From Promethearchaeota archaeon (GTDB lineage: Archaea > Asgardarchaeota > Lokiarchaeia > Sigyniarchaeales > SOKP01): a stretch of DNA of 45,441 nucleotides. The position numbers were made by a program, and so were the translations under genes. Each line of letters starts with the position of its first letter. Positions within the stretch are counted from its first letter, which is position 1. Shown in pieces: positions 7,619 through 17,048 of the stretch. Below the pieces are notes generated by a model. That model was given only the letters and a program-made list of their open reading frames with translations, did no database searches and had not been told where the DNA came from. The stretch lies in contig JAGXNO010000031.1 in NCBI GenBank assembly GCA_019894975.1, positions 1 to 45,441 of the forward strand, given 5' to 3'.

Positions 7619-10069
7619 ATGGTAATTCAAGGTATTAAAATGACCCCTCTTCAAGGGATTCCTTCAGAGAGGGTTCGAAAGATTAGAGATAGAATGCTAT
7701 CTATGCCTAGAGAACTTGATATTGAGCGGGCACGGTGTTATACAAGAATATACAAACAAATGGAAGATGCTCCGCCCTGTATACAGAATGTTAAAGCATT
7801 AGAGGAATTCTTACAATGTCTTCCAATAAGGATTGATGAAGATGAACTTCTTGTAGGCGTAAAGTCTAGTAAAATAAGAGCTGACCCAATTGAAATAGAA
7901 CGTGGAATGCGTGCCAATATTTTTGGGTTCATCTTTAATGATTCAATAGATAAAAAAATAAGAGATGGTTTCAGTAAAAGTTTCACGTTTATAAATCGAT
8001 ATGTCCCCTTACCCGAGCAAGAACTTGATGAGTTGAAAAATGAAATTATCCCGTTCTGGAAAGGAAGGACTGTAATGGATCGTAAGTTAGAATACTGGAG
8101 AAAAGCAGGTTTAGCTGAGGAATCAAAGGGCTCTATGGATCTTGCAAGTGCTTTTGGTGTTTCTATGGGGGGAACCGATTTATTTGGATCTGCTGTGGGT
8201 CAAGGACATGTGGTTCCGGGTTATAGACGAGTTCTTAGAATGGGATTTAGAGGAATTGAAAAAATGGCAGAAGAAGGACTTGCGAAACTTAAGGAGACAG
8301 ATGAAAATTATGACCATCGCAAGGATTTTTATGAATCAGTCGTAGTGGCAGCAAGAGCGGTCTGTGATTATTCCAATCGCTATACTGATCTCGCAATGGA
8401 AATGGCGGAAAATGCACCAGAAACAAGAAAGGCTGAACTTTTAGATATTGCTGAACGTACAAGACGAGTTCCCGCCCTCCCACCCAGAACATTCATGGAA
8501 GCACTTCAATCTGTATGGATGACTAATGTCGTTATGGAAATGAGCTATGGTGAAGGAAATATATTTTCACAGGGACGAGTAGATCAGTATCTTTACCCAT
8601 ATTATGCCGCTGATTTAGCCGAAGGACGTATTATTTATGAGGAAGCTTTAGAGGCAATTGAGGAATATTTAGTTAAACTTGCTTCAGTTGTTATCGCAGG
8701 CCAAAATAATGTAACTATTGGGGGATTAGATAAGGATGGAAATGATGCCACAAATGATGTGTCTTATATGTTTCTCGAGGCTATTGCAAATGTAAAAAGT
8801 CTGTTGAATACGTTATCGATACGAATTTCTTCTAAGTCACCTCGTGATTTTATGAATAGAACTATTGAAGCTTTTAAATATACCGCCGGAATGGGAATTC
8901 ATAATGATGAAGTTTTAGTACCGCAGCTTCATAATACAGGATATTCATTAGAAGATGCCCGAGATTATTCACTCGTAGGGTGTGTAGAACCAACGGGTAC
9001 AGGAAATGATTTCTCTTATACAGCAGGTAATGCCATTCAGATTTCAATCCTTCTTAACATGGCATTAAATGAAGGACGTACTATTTTATCAGGAAATCGA
9101 ACTGTTGGGGCAAAAACACCCCCAGCTAAGAGTTTTAAATCTTTTGAAGATGTGAAGAAAGCTTATGTAGACCAGCTTAAATTTGCTATAGATCTTGTTG
9201 TGAAAAAGGCTGAGTTAAAGGATAAAGCATTTGCTGATTATCTACCTTCCCCATTGCTTTCATCTACCATAGAAGGATGTCTCGAAAGCGGAATGGATGC
9301 AACTCGAAATGGAGCTAAATATAATAATAACCCTATGGGTTCACAAGGAATAGCAACTGTAACTAATTCCTTAGCAGCAATTCGCTGGGCAGTATTTGAA
9401 GAAAAATTATTGACAATGGAAGAATTAGTTAACCATATGAACAATAATTTCAGGGGAGCAGAAGAACTTCGAGAAAAATTACGAAATAAAGCTCCTAAAT
9501 ATGGTAATGGTGATGAGCGAACAGATGACATAGCAAAATGGATTGCAACTACCCTATGTGATCTTACAAGAAAATATAAAGCGAGAGGTGGTGATGGCAT
9601 ATATCATAATTGCCTCGTATCTGCTGGAACTCAGATTAGAGAGGGTAAAGGATTAGGGGCAACTGCAGATGGAAGATTATTAGGTGAACCCGTGGCAAAC
9701 GGTATTTCTCCTGCAAATGGTACAGAAAAGAATGGGCTTACCATGGCACTACGATCAGTAGCTTATGCTACAGGTGAACCTCATTTAACTAATGGAGCGT
9801 CAATGAACATAAGAATTAATCCCAGCTTAATACAGACAGAAGAAGGAGTCGATCAATTAGCTTCTATAGTAGAGGCTTATTTAGAGTTGAGAGGACGAGA
9901 GCTTCAGATTAATCCAATAAGTTCAGAAATATTGAGAGACGCACAAGCTCATCCAGAAAATTATTCTGACCTATCAGTTAAGGTCACAGGTTACTCCGCT
10001 CGATTCATAGATATCACGAAAGAGCTTCAAGATGATCTTATCGACAGAACCGTGTTCAGTGAATTATAA
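7619..10069 (+). CDS. Glycyl radical enzyme, dehydratase/lyase-like (pyruvate formate-lyase superfamily), copy 2
   Basis: An 816-residue paralogue of the preceding enzyme, with long identical stretches (for example around residues 270-340). The catalytic cysteine and glutamate are Cys455 and Glu457 in SLVGCVEPTG, and the glycyl-radical residue is Gly791 in VKVTGYSARF. Copy 2 differs in having Thr instead of His straight after GCVEP, in a short insertion around residues 170-195 (ASAFGVSMGGTDLFG), and in other replacements in the second half, so the two copies may have diverged in substrate. The gene is complete with both radical sites intact, which argues against a decayed duplicate. It is followed by a 12-T run. 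The nearest activase is the convergent gene ending at 10263, which probably serves both enzymes. Confidence 0.9.
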   Translation: MVIQGIKMTPLQGIPSERVRKIRDRMLSMPRELDIERARCYTRIYKQMEDAPPCIQNVKALEEFLQCLPIRIDEDELLVGVKSSKIRADPIEIERGMRANIFGFIFNDSIDKKIRDGFSKSFTFINRYVPLPEQELDELKNEIIPFWKGRTVMDRKLEYWRKAGLAEESKGSMDLASAFGVSMGGTDLFGSAVGQGHVVPGYRRVLRMGFRGIEKMAEEGLAKLKETDENYDHRKDFYESVVVAARAVCDYSNRYTDLAMEMAENAPETRKAELLDIAERTRRVPALPPRTFMEALQSVWMTNVVMEMSYGEGNIFSQGRVDQYLYPYYAADLAEGRIIYEEALEAIEEYLVKLASVVIAGQNNVTIGGLDKDGNDATNDVSYMFLEAIANVKSLLNTLSIRISSKSPRDFMNRTIEAFKYTAGMGIHNDEVLVPQLHNTGYSLEDARDYSLVGCVEPTGTGNDFSYTAGNAIQISILLNMALNEGRTILSGNRTVGAKTPPAKSFKSFEDVKKAYVDQLKFAIDLVVKKAELKDKAFADYLPSPLLSSTIEGCLESGMDATRNGAKYNNNPMGSQGIATVTNSLAAIRWAVFEEKLLTMEELVNHMNNNFRGAEELREKLRNKAPKYGNGDERTDDIAKWIATTLCDLTRKYKARGGDGIYHNCLVSAGTQIREGKGLGATADGRLLGEPVANGISPANGTEKNGLTMALRSVAYATGEPHLTNGASMNIRINPSLIQTEEGVDQLASIVEAYLELRGRELQINPISSEILRDAQAHPENYSDLSVKVTGYSARFIDITKELQDDLIDRTVFSEL

Positions 10070-10095
10070 ACTATATTTAAAATTTAATGGTTAAG

Positions 10096-10107
10096 TTTTT
10101 TTTTTTT
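10096..10107 (+). terminator. Oligo-T terminator after glycyl radical enzyme copy 2
   Basis: Twelve consecutive T residues occur 27 bases after the stop codon of copy 2. This is a strong candidate for an archaeal intrinsic terminator separating it from the convergent activase gene. Confidence 0.5.
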
Positions 10108-10262
10108 ATAAATTTTACAATTTTTATTTTCCCTCCATAGCTTAAATCTTTAAAAACTCTTACATAAGTTTATATCATTGTTTAAGATGTGATATCAATA
10201 TTTGTATATAACAATAAAGAATTTTATTATTTAGGACGATATAGGAAATTTTTTTTTTCTAA

Positions 10263-11207
10263 TTAACGAGTTAAACCAGACCACTTAACGTTTTTAACCC
10301 CAGTACTTTTAGCAATTTCAAGAAAATTTTCCATCTCCTCTTTTGTCATTAATCGTTCATCTTTTAAAGGCCATGTCATACCTAATCTTGAATATTTTAT
10401 TTCGCAGAGTTTATTAAAGCTTAATATATCCCATTGATCAGGAATATTATTTAATTCATTTACGATGAATTCTCCAATTCCTTTAACATTCTCTTCTGTG
10501 GCAGTATAGTTTGGTATTATTGGTGTCCTTATCCACATTATTTTTCCATTTTCTTTGACATAACGTGAAATCCATTTAGCATTTTCTAAAATTGTTCTAT
10601 TTGAAACGCCTGTATATTCTTCATGTTTTTTAGGATCAATAACCTTTATATCTAAAAGGACAATATCAAGGTAGGGTAATAAATCTTGATAAACTTTTTT
10701 ACTTGAATACCCACATGTATCTAAAGCAGTAGAAATGTCATTTTCCTTACATAATTTTAATAATTGTAAGAGAAAATCTGGTTGTAATGTAGGTTCACCA
10801 CCAGAAACGGTTATACCTCCTTTCGTTTTATCAAAAAATATTTTTTCTTTCTCTATTTCATGAAAAAGAACTTCCAAATCCCACCACTCCCCAAACATAG
10901 TTAATGCTGTACTGGGACAGGCTTCTACACAATCTCCGCAACTGTTACATTTCTCTCTGTTAATATGTAAACCATCTTCTTCAAAAAATAAAACATCCTC
11001 TTGGCAAGCATCTATACAACTCCTACAATCTATACATTTACGCATTATCCATTGAAGTTGAGGTTTTCTTGGAATTGATTCTGGATTATGACACCAAACG
11101 CAATTTAAGAGACAATAATTAAAAAAAATTGTTGTACGAACACCAGGACCATCATCTGTAGCCATTCTCTCAATTTTAAAGATTAAACCTTTAGATTTTG
11201 ACTCTAT
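10263..11207 (-). CDS. Glycyl radical enzyme activase (radical SAM, two extra 4Fe-4S clusters)
   Basis: This enzyme uses S-adenosylmethionine to install the glycyl radical on its partner enzyme. It shows the radical-SAM motif CLLNCVWC (C-x3-C-x2-C), an inserted ferredoxin-like domain with CIDCRSCIDAC and CNSCGDCVEAC, the SAM-binding SGGEP, and the activase signature DDGPGVRTTIFF. The first canonical start is ATG at 11165, but it would begin in the middle of the conserved first strand. Fourteen more in-frame codons encode ESKSKGLIFKIER, which matches the usual KG.IF.IQRF N-terminus. The frame is open back to a TAG without any ATG, GTG or TTG. ATA 11207 or ATT 11210, after GGTGGTG, are the possible starts. 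The gene converges on the two glycyl radical enzyme genes and diverges from the TetR gene. Confidence 0.88.
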   Translation of the reverse strand: MESKSKGLIFKIERMATDDGPGVRTTIFFNYCLLNCVWCHNPESIPRKPQLQWIMRKCIDCRSCIDACQEDVLFFEEDGLHINREKCNSCGDCVEACPSTALTMFGEWWDLEVLFHEIEKEKIFFDKTKGGITVSGGEPTLQPDFLLQLLKLCKENDISTALDTCGYSSKKVYQDLLPYLDIVLLDIKVIDPKKHEEYTGVSNRTILENAKWISRYVKENGKIMWIRTPIIPNYTATEENVKGIGEFIVNELNNIPDQWDILSFNKLCEIKYSRLGMTWPLKDERLMTKEEMENFLEIAKSTGVKNVKWSGLTR

Positions 11208-11279
11208 AATACACCACCATCTTAACTTCTAAAATCCATTTAAAACAATATACAAAAAGTACTTGAAGAACAAAATATT

Positions 11280-11304
11280 TTTAAATTTATTGTGTAAATT
11301 TAAA
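11280..11304. promoter_or_regulatory. Perfect 10-bp inverted repeat, candidate TetR operator
   Basis: TTTAAATTTA, a five-base spacer TTGTG, and TAAATTTAAA form a perfect inverted repeat. It ends 25 bases before the ATG of the TetR-family gene and overlaps the likely TATA region of that gene. It lies about 73 bases from the activase start on the other strand. TetR regulators usually bind such palindromes next to their own gene, so this is a reasonable operator for autoregulation and perhaps control of the activase. The arms are very AT-rich and each is itself partly palindromic, so chance is possible. Confidence 0.45.
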
Positions 11305-11329
11305 CTCATTTTTATTTTCTGTGTTATCA

Positions 11330-12064
11330 ATGATTAATGAAAAAAGCATTTCGGATGGGAAAAAAAAAACAAGAAGTAGGTCACCTGAGAAGAAAGCTCA
11401 ACAATTTGATGAAATTATAGAAGTAGGGAAGCAATTGTTTCAAGAGCAAGGACAAGAGGGTTTTTCACTACGTGGATTAGCAAATAAATTAAATATGAGC
11501 CAAAATAATCTCTATAATTATGTAGAAAGTAAACGAGAACTATGGATTGCGATAAGGAAGAAGTTTTATGAACAATATCGGAATGAAAACCGTGATATCA
11601 TTAAGAATTTCGACGGTTCAACTGTTGATTTATTATTAAACATTTTTAATCACTTTTTTGAATTTGCAGAAAAAGATTATGCTGCTTTTCGAATGATGCA
11701 TATTATCCGATCTCCTGTGTCCGATAAAAAAGGGGCATTTGAAAAAGAATATAAACCATTTAGCTATCTAGATGGGACTACTCGTGTGATTCAAAAAGCA
11801 ATTGATATTGGGGAAATCAAAGAAACAAATGCGCCATTAATCTCGTTCTTTATGTTTAGTCTATTACTGGGTGCTACTATGGTGGAATACGTCATGCGGG
11901 ATATCGAAGAAGCCAATGATGAAAAGGGAAAGGAAATAGAGGAATTTATTCAATTTAGATCCCAAAATTTCACAAGCAAGGAATTTCGGAAATATGTATT
12001 AAGGAAAATCGAAAAAGGATTAACTGATCCTAATTTAGTAATAGATGAATCTGAATATAAATAA
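11330..12064 (+). CDS. TetR/AcrR-family transcriptional regulator
   Basis: A protein of about 244 residues. The N-terminal helix-turn-helix is typical of TetR: GFSLRGLANKLNMSQNNLYNYVESKRELW at roughly residues 48-75. The C-terminal two thirds form an all-helical ligand-binding/dimer domain without specific similarity that I recognise. The basic N-terminal tail (KKKTRSRSPEKK) is typical for DNA contact. ATG 11330 is preferred over GTG 11321. Its position beside the glycyl radical enzymes and activase, with an inverted repeat in front, suggests that it senses a substrate or product of that pathway, which is inference. A T11 run follows the gene. Confidence 0.82.
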   Translation: MINEKSISDGKKKTRSRSPEKKAQQFDEIIEVGKQLFQEQGQEGFSLRGLANKLNMSQNNLYNYVESKRELWIAIRKKFYEQYRNENRDIIKNFDGSTVDLLLNIFNHFFEFAEKDYAAFRMMHIIRSPVSDKKGAFEKEYKPFSYLDGTTRVIQKAIDIGEIKETNAPLISFFMFSLLLGATMVEYVMRDIEEANDEKGKEIEEFIQFRSQNFTSKEFRKYVLRKIEKGLTDPNLVIDESEYK

Positions 12065-12160
12065 GAGTTTAAGCTTATCGTTTTGTTTTAGCTATTTCTG
12101 AAATATGAAATCATTGATTAAGGTGTTAATAATTCATAAATTGTATACCCAGCTTCTGTA

Positions 12161-12171
12161 TTTTTTTTTTT
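12161..12171 (+). terminator. Oligo-T terminator after the TetR gene
   Basis: Eleven T residues in a row lie about 100 bases after the TetR stop codon and 80 bases before uvrA. This fits an archaeal U-tract terminator. Confidence 0.4.
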
Positions 12172-12252
12172 AATTGTTAATAAGAGTATAAGGTTTTAAA
12201 ATATCGTAGAAAAACTTTTTTGATTTCCAGAATTAAAAAGAAATAGCAGAAC

Positions 12253-15132
12253 ATGAATGAATTTATTGTTATTAAAGGAGCTAGGCAAAATAATCTCAAA
12301 AACATTGATGTTATAATTCCCCGAAATAAATTAGTTGTAATAACAGGAATTAGTGGAAGTGGGAAGTCATCTTTAGCTATGGATACACTGTATGCTGAAG
12401 GACAACGGAGATTTTTAGAATCATTGTCAAGTTATGCACGACAATTTTTGGGCGAAATGGATAAGCCAGATGTTGATTCAATTGAAGGATTATCACCTGC
12501 AATCGCAATAGAACAAAAGCCCCTGTCCAAAAATCCGAGGAGTACGGTTGGAACTGTAACAGAAATCTATGATTACTATAGATTATTATATGCTAATGTT
12601 GGTATCCCACATTGCCCTAATTGTGGAAAAGAAATAAAACCGCAGACACCACAGCAAATTATTCAAATACTTCTAAATTCTATTAAAGACCAACAAAAGT
12701 TCATAATCAAAGCACCAATTATAAGGGATCGTAAGGGAGAATATAAAGATCTCCTGCAAGATTTAAGAAAACAAGGATATGTAAGAGTAGAAGTAGATGG
12801 AATTCAGTATACATTAGATGAAGAAGTAGATATGAAAAAGAATGTGAAGCATAATATAAATGTGATTATTGACCGACTGGTGATGCGAAAAGATATTAAG
12901 ACAAGATTAGCTGATTCAATTGAAACTGCTTTAGATTTAGCAGAAGGTTTAGTAATAATTGAAGTTGTTGATGAAGGAGAACAAACCTACTCTGAACATC
13001 TAGCATGTATAGATTGTGGAATCTCATTTCCACAATTAGATCACAAAATGTTTTCATTTAATATCCCTCATGGAAGTTGTCGATACTGTAGCGGTCTAGG
13101 AACAGTTATGGAATTTGATTATGGGTTAGTATTAGGAAATGATTTAACAGTATCACTTCAAGATACATTGATTAGAGATATTCCCGGATTTGGTTCTTTA
13201 ACAGGATACTCCTGGCAGACAATAGTCCAAGTGGCAAAACATTATGGATTTAATGCTAATAAAACCCCATTGCAAGACATTGAACCTGAAAACCTGAATA
13301 AATTATTATTTGGCTCCGAAAATGAAGTAATAGAATTTCATTTTGAGAAAAACGGAAATGATTATAGGAATAATGGTGATGAATTCTCCCCAAAAATGTC
13401 CTCTTGGGATGTTGTCAGACCTTTTGAGGGAATAATTCCAATACTTCATAGAAGATATATGGAAACTCGTTCCGAGTGGGCTCGAGGAATTTATGAAAGC
13501 TTCATGAACCGAATTGCGTGCCCTCAATGTAAAGGAAAACGGTTAAAACCAGAAAGCCTATCAGTTACTATTAATGATTTAAACATTGCTCAATTAACAG
13601 ATATAGCAGTTAAAGAATCGACTAAATTTTTTAAAACGTTGCCTTTAAATGAGACGGAAAAAACAATCGCAAAAGACATATTAAAGGAAATTACAGATAG
13701 ATTATCTTTTTTAGAAAATGTTGGGTTAGATTATATCTCATTAAGTCGTCGTTCAGATACATTGTCAGTTGGAGAAGCAGAAAGAATTAGGTTAGCAACT
13801 CAATTAGGTTCTAGCCTCGTGGGAGTACTTTATGTTTTAGATGAACCGAGTGTTGGTTTACACCAGAGAGATATTAATAGACTCATAGAAATGTTGAAAA
13901 AACTAAGGGATCTAGGTAATACTGTCATTGTGGTAGAGCATGATAAGGCAATTATGGAAAATGCTGATCATATTATTGATCTAGGTCCTTTTGCAGGTGT
14001 TAAAGGGGGAGAAATAGTCGCAGAAGGTTCATTCGATGTAATTACTAATTCTAATAGTTTAACTGGAAAATTTCTATCAGGAAAGGAAAAAATTGAAATC
14101 CCAAAAAATCGCCGCAAATCAAATAATGAATTTCTTCGAATTTTTGGTGCAAGAGAAAATAATCTGAAAAATATAGATATAGAGATTCCCTTAGGGGTAT
14201 TCACATGTATAACAGGTGTTTCCGGTGCAGGTAAAACCAGCTTAATAATTGATTGCCTTTATAAAGGTTTACATAATCTCATTAATACGCGGAGCTCAAA
14301 AGTCAGACAAGGAGATTTTGATTCCATAAAAGGATATGATAAAATAGATAAAATTATTAATATCGATCAATCACCAATAGGAAGAACTCCAAGATCTGTC
14401 CCGTCAACTTATACAAAAGCTTTAGATTATATTAGAGAAATCTTTGCTCAGTTACCCGAATCGAAAGAAAGAGGTTATAAGAAGGGTAGATTTAGCTTTA
14501 ATACGAAATCAGGACATTGCAAAAAATGTAAAGGTACAGGTTATATTCTTAAAGAAATGTATTTTTTACCTGACGTTTATATTAGATGTGATTTATGTAA
14601 AGGAGAAAGGTATAATGCAGAAACAATGGAAATAACATACAAGGGAAAGTCAATTTCAGAAGTTTTGAAAATGACATTCAATCAAGGATTAGAATTTTTT
14701 GAAAGTATTCCAAACTTGAAAAGAACTCTGAAGACTGTTGTTGATGTTGGTTTAGGTTATTTGGAATTAGGACAATCTTCAACCACATTAAGCGGTGGGG
14801 AATCCCAACGATTAAAAATAGCAAGAGAGCTAAGAAAAACAAGTACGGGAAATACTCTTTATATTTTAGATGAACCCACAACAGGGTTACACATGTATGA
14901 TATTAGATTTTTGCTAAAAGTGCTTCAACGATTGGTAGATAAAGGAAATACAGTCGTTATCATTGAACATAACATGGATATTATAAAATCTGTTGATCAT
15001 ATAATTGATTTAGGTCCCGAAGGAGGAGAAAAAGGTGGATCTATTATTATCAAAGGTTCTCCCGAGAACATTGTTGACTCAAAAACATCGTTTACCGCGA
15101 AATATCTTAAAAAATATCTTGTAACTAATTAA
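12253..15132 (+). CDS. uvrA: Excinuclease ABC subunit A (UvrA)
   Basis: A 959-residue DNA damage-recognition ATPase of bacterial-type nucleotide excision repair. Two ABC modules are complete: Walker [10 protein letters not shown] near residue 33 and GVSGAGKTS near residue 655, and signatures SVGEAERIR and LSGGESQRL. The zinc-binding cysteines are seen as [21 protein letters not shown] and [12 protein letters not shown]. The UvrA hallmark [19 protein letters not shown] is present, as is the C-terminal [20 protein letters not shown]. Length and order are those of the family. No uvrB or uvrC lies in the window. Bacterial-type uvr genes in archaea are generally regarded as horizontally acquired, but nothing here in base composition stands out. 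Confidence 0.95.
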   Translation: MNEFIVIKGARQNNLKNIDVIIPRNKLVVITGISGSGKSSLAMDTLYAEGQRRFLESLSSYARQFLGEMDKPDVDSIEGLSPAIAIEQKPLSKNPRSTVGTVTEIYDYYRLLYANVGIPHCPNCGKEIKPQTPQQIIQILLNSIKDQQKFIIKAPIIRDRKGEYKDLLQDLRKQGYVRVEVDGIQYTLDEEVDMKKNVKHNINVIIDRLVMRKDIKTRLADSIETALDLAEGLVIIEVVDEGEQTYSEHLACIDCGISFPQLDHKMFSFNIPHGSCRYCSGLGTVMEFDYGLVLGNDLTVSLQDTLIRDIPGFGSLTGYSWQTIVQVAKHYGFNANKTPLQDIEPENLNKLLFGSENEVIEFHFEKNGNDYRNNGDEFSPKMSSWDVVRPFEGIIPILHRRYMETRSEWARGIYESFMNRIACPQCKGKRLKPESLSVTINDLNIAQLTDIAVKESTKFFKTLPLNETEKTIAKDILKEITDRLSFLENVGLDYISLSRRSDTLSVGEAERIRLATQLGSSLVGVLYVLDEPSVGLHQRDINRLIEMLKKLRDLGNTVIVVEHDKAIMENADHIIDLGPFAGVKGGEIVAEGSFDVITNSNSLTGKFLSGKEKIEIPKNRRKSNNEFLRIFGARENNLKNIDIEIPLGVFTCITGVSGAGKTSLIIDCLYKGLHNLINTRSSKVRQGDFDSIKGYDKIDKIINIDQSPIGRTPRSVPSTYTKALDYIREIFAQLPESKERGYKKGRFSFNTKSGHCKKCKGTGYILKEMYFLPDVYIRCDLCKGERYNAETMEITYKGKSISEVLKMTFNQGLEFFESIPNLKRTLKTVVDVGLGYLELGQSSTTLSGGESQRLKIARELRKTSTGNTLYILDEPTTGLHMYDIRFLLKVLQRLVDKGNTVVIIEHNMDIIKSVDHIIDLGPEGGEKGGSIIIKGSPENIVDSKTSFTAKYLKKYLVTN

Positions 15133-15220
15133 GGATAATAAATCAAAAAACTTCTAATTTTCTCGTTGCTTTTTATCATCTAACAATAATAGAAGTATTA
15201 TTATCCTTTCATTAGAAGAA

Positions 15221-15227
15221 GTGATCC
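15221..15227 (+). promoter_or_regulatory. Ribosome binding site of infB
   Basis: GTGATCC ends three bases before the infB ATG. It complements the GGATCAC part of the archaeal 16S rRNA 3' end, so it works as an unusually placed, upstream-shifted Shine-Dalgarno element and supports the start at 15231. Confidence 0.45.
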
Positions 15228-15230
15228 TAA

Positions 15231-17039
15231 ATGGCGATCTCAGATGATAATAAAGCAATCAGAGCACCAATTGTTTGTATTTTAGGGCATATAGATCATG
15301 GCAAAACCACAATACTAGACTATATTAGAGGAACTGTCGTTCAACAAAGAGAAGCCGCAGGAATTACTCAGCATATTGGTGCTTCTTATTTCCCAACTGA
15401 AGATATTAAAGAATTTCTAAGTAAATCAAAACAAGAATTTGCGAAAAAGGATATTAAACTTCCGGGAATATTAGTTATAGATACTCCGGGGCATGCAGCA
15501 TTTTTAAATCTAAGAAAAAGGGGAGGTGCTGTTGCAGATATCGCAATTTTAGTGATAGATGTAACTGCGGGTACAATGCCTATAACCTGGGAATCTGTGA
15601 GGATATTACGAGAAAGAAAAACCCCCTTTGTTATAGCTGCTAATAAAATTGATAGAATCTCTAGTTGGAAATCTAAAAAAGATGCAGATTTCCAGGATAC
15701 TTATAATGCCCAAAGTCCCCATGTTAAAGAATTTTTAGACGAAAAAATTCTGCAAATAATGGGTAATTTCTTAGAAGAGGGATTTAAAGGAATAGATAGA
15801 TATGATAAAATCAAGGATTTTACAAAAAAAATAGCCATTGTACCTACAAGTGGTAAGACTGGAGAGGGAATTTCAACCTTATTACTCGTGTTAATGGGTT
15901 TAGTGCAACAGTATTTAACAACAAATCTTCAGTTTTCTGAAGGTCCTGCTCGAGGAGTAGTTCTGGAAGTGAAAAAAGAGAAAGGTCAAGGAAAGACTAT
16001 GGATGTTTTAATTTATGATGGTGTAATTAACAAAGGGGATGAATTTATCGTTGGAGGTTTAGAGAAACCAATAAAATCAAAAGTTAGAGCATTATTAATT
16101 CCTAAACCATTAGATGAGATTAGAGACCCACGACAGAAATTCGATTCAGTTGATTCAGTATCTGCTGCTGCAGGAATTAAAATCTTATCACCAAATATAG
16201 ATGATGTTGTAGCAGGATCACCCTTTAGGGGTATTGGTGACCCCTCCGAAGAAGAGACTGTTTATAAAGAAATAGAAGCTGAAGTAGAAAGCATTCGTAT
16301 AAAAACAGAGAAAGCAGGAGTTGTTTTAAAAGCGGATACATTGGGATCATTAGAAGCATTAGAAAATCATTTTACTAAAAACGGTGTGAAAATCAGTATT
16401 GCTGATGTGGGACCTATAAAAAAAGAGGATGTAATTAATGCTAATATCGTAAAATCATTTGATCCATACTCCGCCGTGGTATTAGGATTTAATACACCTA
16501 TTTTACCAGAAGCAAATGAACAAGCTTTTATTGATAACATTAGAATTTTTACAAACAACGTTATTTACCGTTTATTAGAAGATTATATAGAGTATGCTGA
16601 AGTAAGAAAAGCAGAAGATACTGCTAAAGGATTAAGTGAATTAATCTTACCTGCAAAATTACAAATGTTTCCTGATTATATCTTTAGAAATTCTGATCCT
16701 GCTGTTTTTGGTGTCAAGGTTGAAGCGGGAACCTTATATCCTAAAGTACCCTTAATTACTAGTGAGGGTAAGAAAGTAAGGAGAATCCATCAAATTCAGG
16801 ATAAAGGTGAGACTTTAGAAAAAGCTGAAAAAGATTCTGAAGTTGCAGTTTCTATTCGTGGTATTGAAATCGGAAGAGAAATTGGAAAAGATGAAACTCT
16901 ATTTGTTAGTGTCCCTGAATCTCACGTAAGACAATTAATGGGGAAATTTCTTGATGAGTTAACTACAGATCAAAAAGAAGTTTTAAGAGAATATATCACC
17001 TTAATGCGTAAGACAAATCATCCTTGGTGGGGGATGTAA
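15231..17039 (+). CDS. infB: Translation initiation factor aIF5B (IF-2 homologue)
   Basis: A 602-residue GTPase that joins the ribosomal subunits and positions initiator tRNA. It shows G1 GHIDHGKTT, G2 region with GITQHIGAS, G3 DTPGHAAF, G4 NKID, then the beta-barrel domains. The archaeal/eukaryotic type is clear from the long insert after the GITQHIGAS motif (FPTEDIKEFLSKSK) and from the C-terminal VSRIHQIQ-like barrel ending in a long helix (LREYITLMRKTNHPWWGM). Length is normal for archaea, without the eukaryotic N-terminal extension. The cca gene follows after nine bases, so the two are probably cotranscribed. Confidence 0.95.
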   Translation: MAISDDNKAIRAPIVCILGHIDHGKTTILDYIRGTVVQQREAAGITQHIGASYFPTEDIKEFLSKSKQEFAKKDIKLPGILVIDTPGHAAFLNLRKRGGAVADIAILVIDVTAGTMPITWESVRILRERKTPFVIAANKIDRISSWKSKKDADFQDTYNAQSPHVKEFLDEKILQIMGNFLEEGFKGIDRYDKIKDFTKKIAIVPTSGKTGEGISTLLLVLMGLVQQYLTTNLQFSEGPARGVVLEVKKEKGQGKTMDVLIYDGVINKGDEFIVGGLEKPIKSKVRALLIPKPLDEIRDPRQKFDSVDSVSAAAGIKILSPNIDDVVAGSPFRGIGDPSEEETVYKEIEAEVESIRIKTEKAGVVLKADTLGSLEALENHFTKNGVKISIADVGPIKKEDVINANIVKSFDPYSAVVLGFNTPILPEANEQAFIDNIRIFTNNVIYRLLEDYIEYAEVRKAEDTAKGLSELILPAKLQMFPDYIFRNSDPAVFGVKVEAGTLYPKVPLITSEGKKVRRIHQIQDKGETLEKAEKDSEVAVSIRGIEIGREIGKDETLFVSVPESHVRQLMGKFLDELTTDQKEVLREYITLMRKTNHPWWGM

Positions 17040-17048
17040 TCGTTCAAA

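Noticed and set aside
8142..8345. Small plus-strand frame within glycyl radical enzyme copy 2
   Set aside because: It is an out-of-frame overlap with the enzyme gene and has no homology that I recognise.
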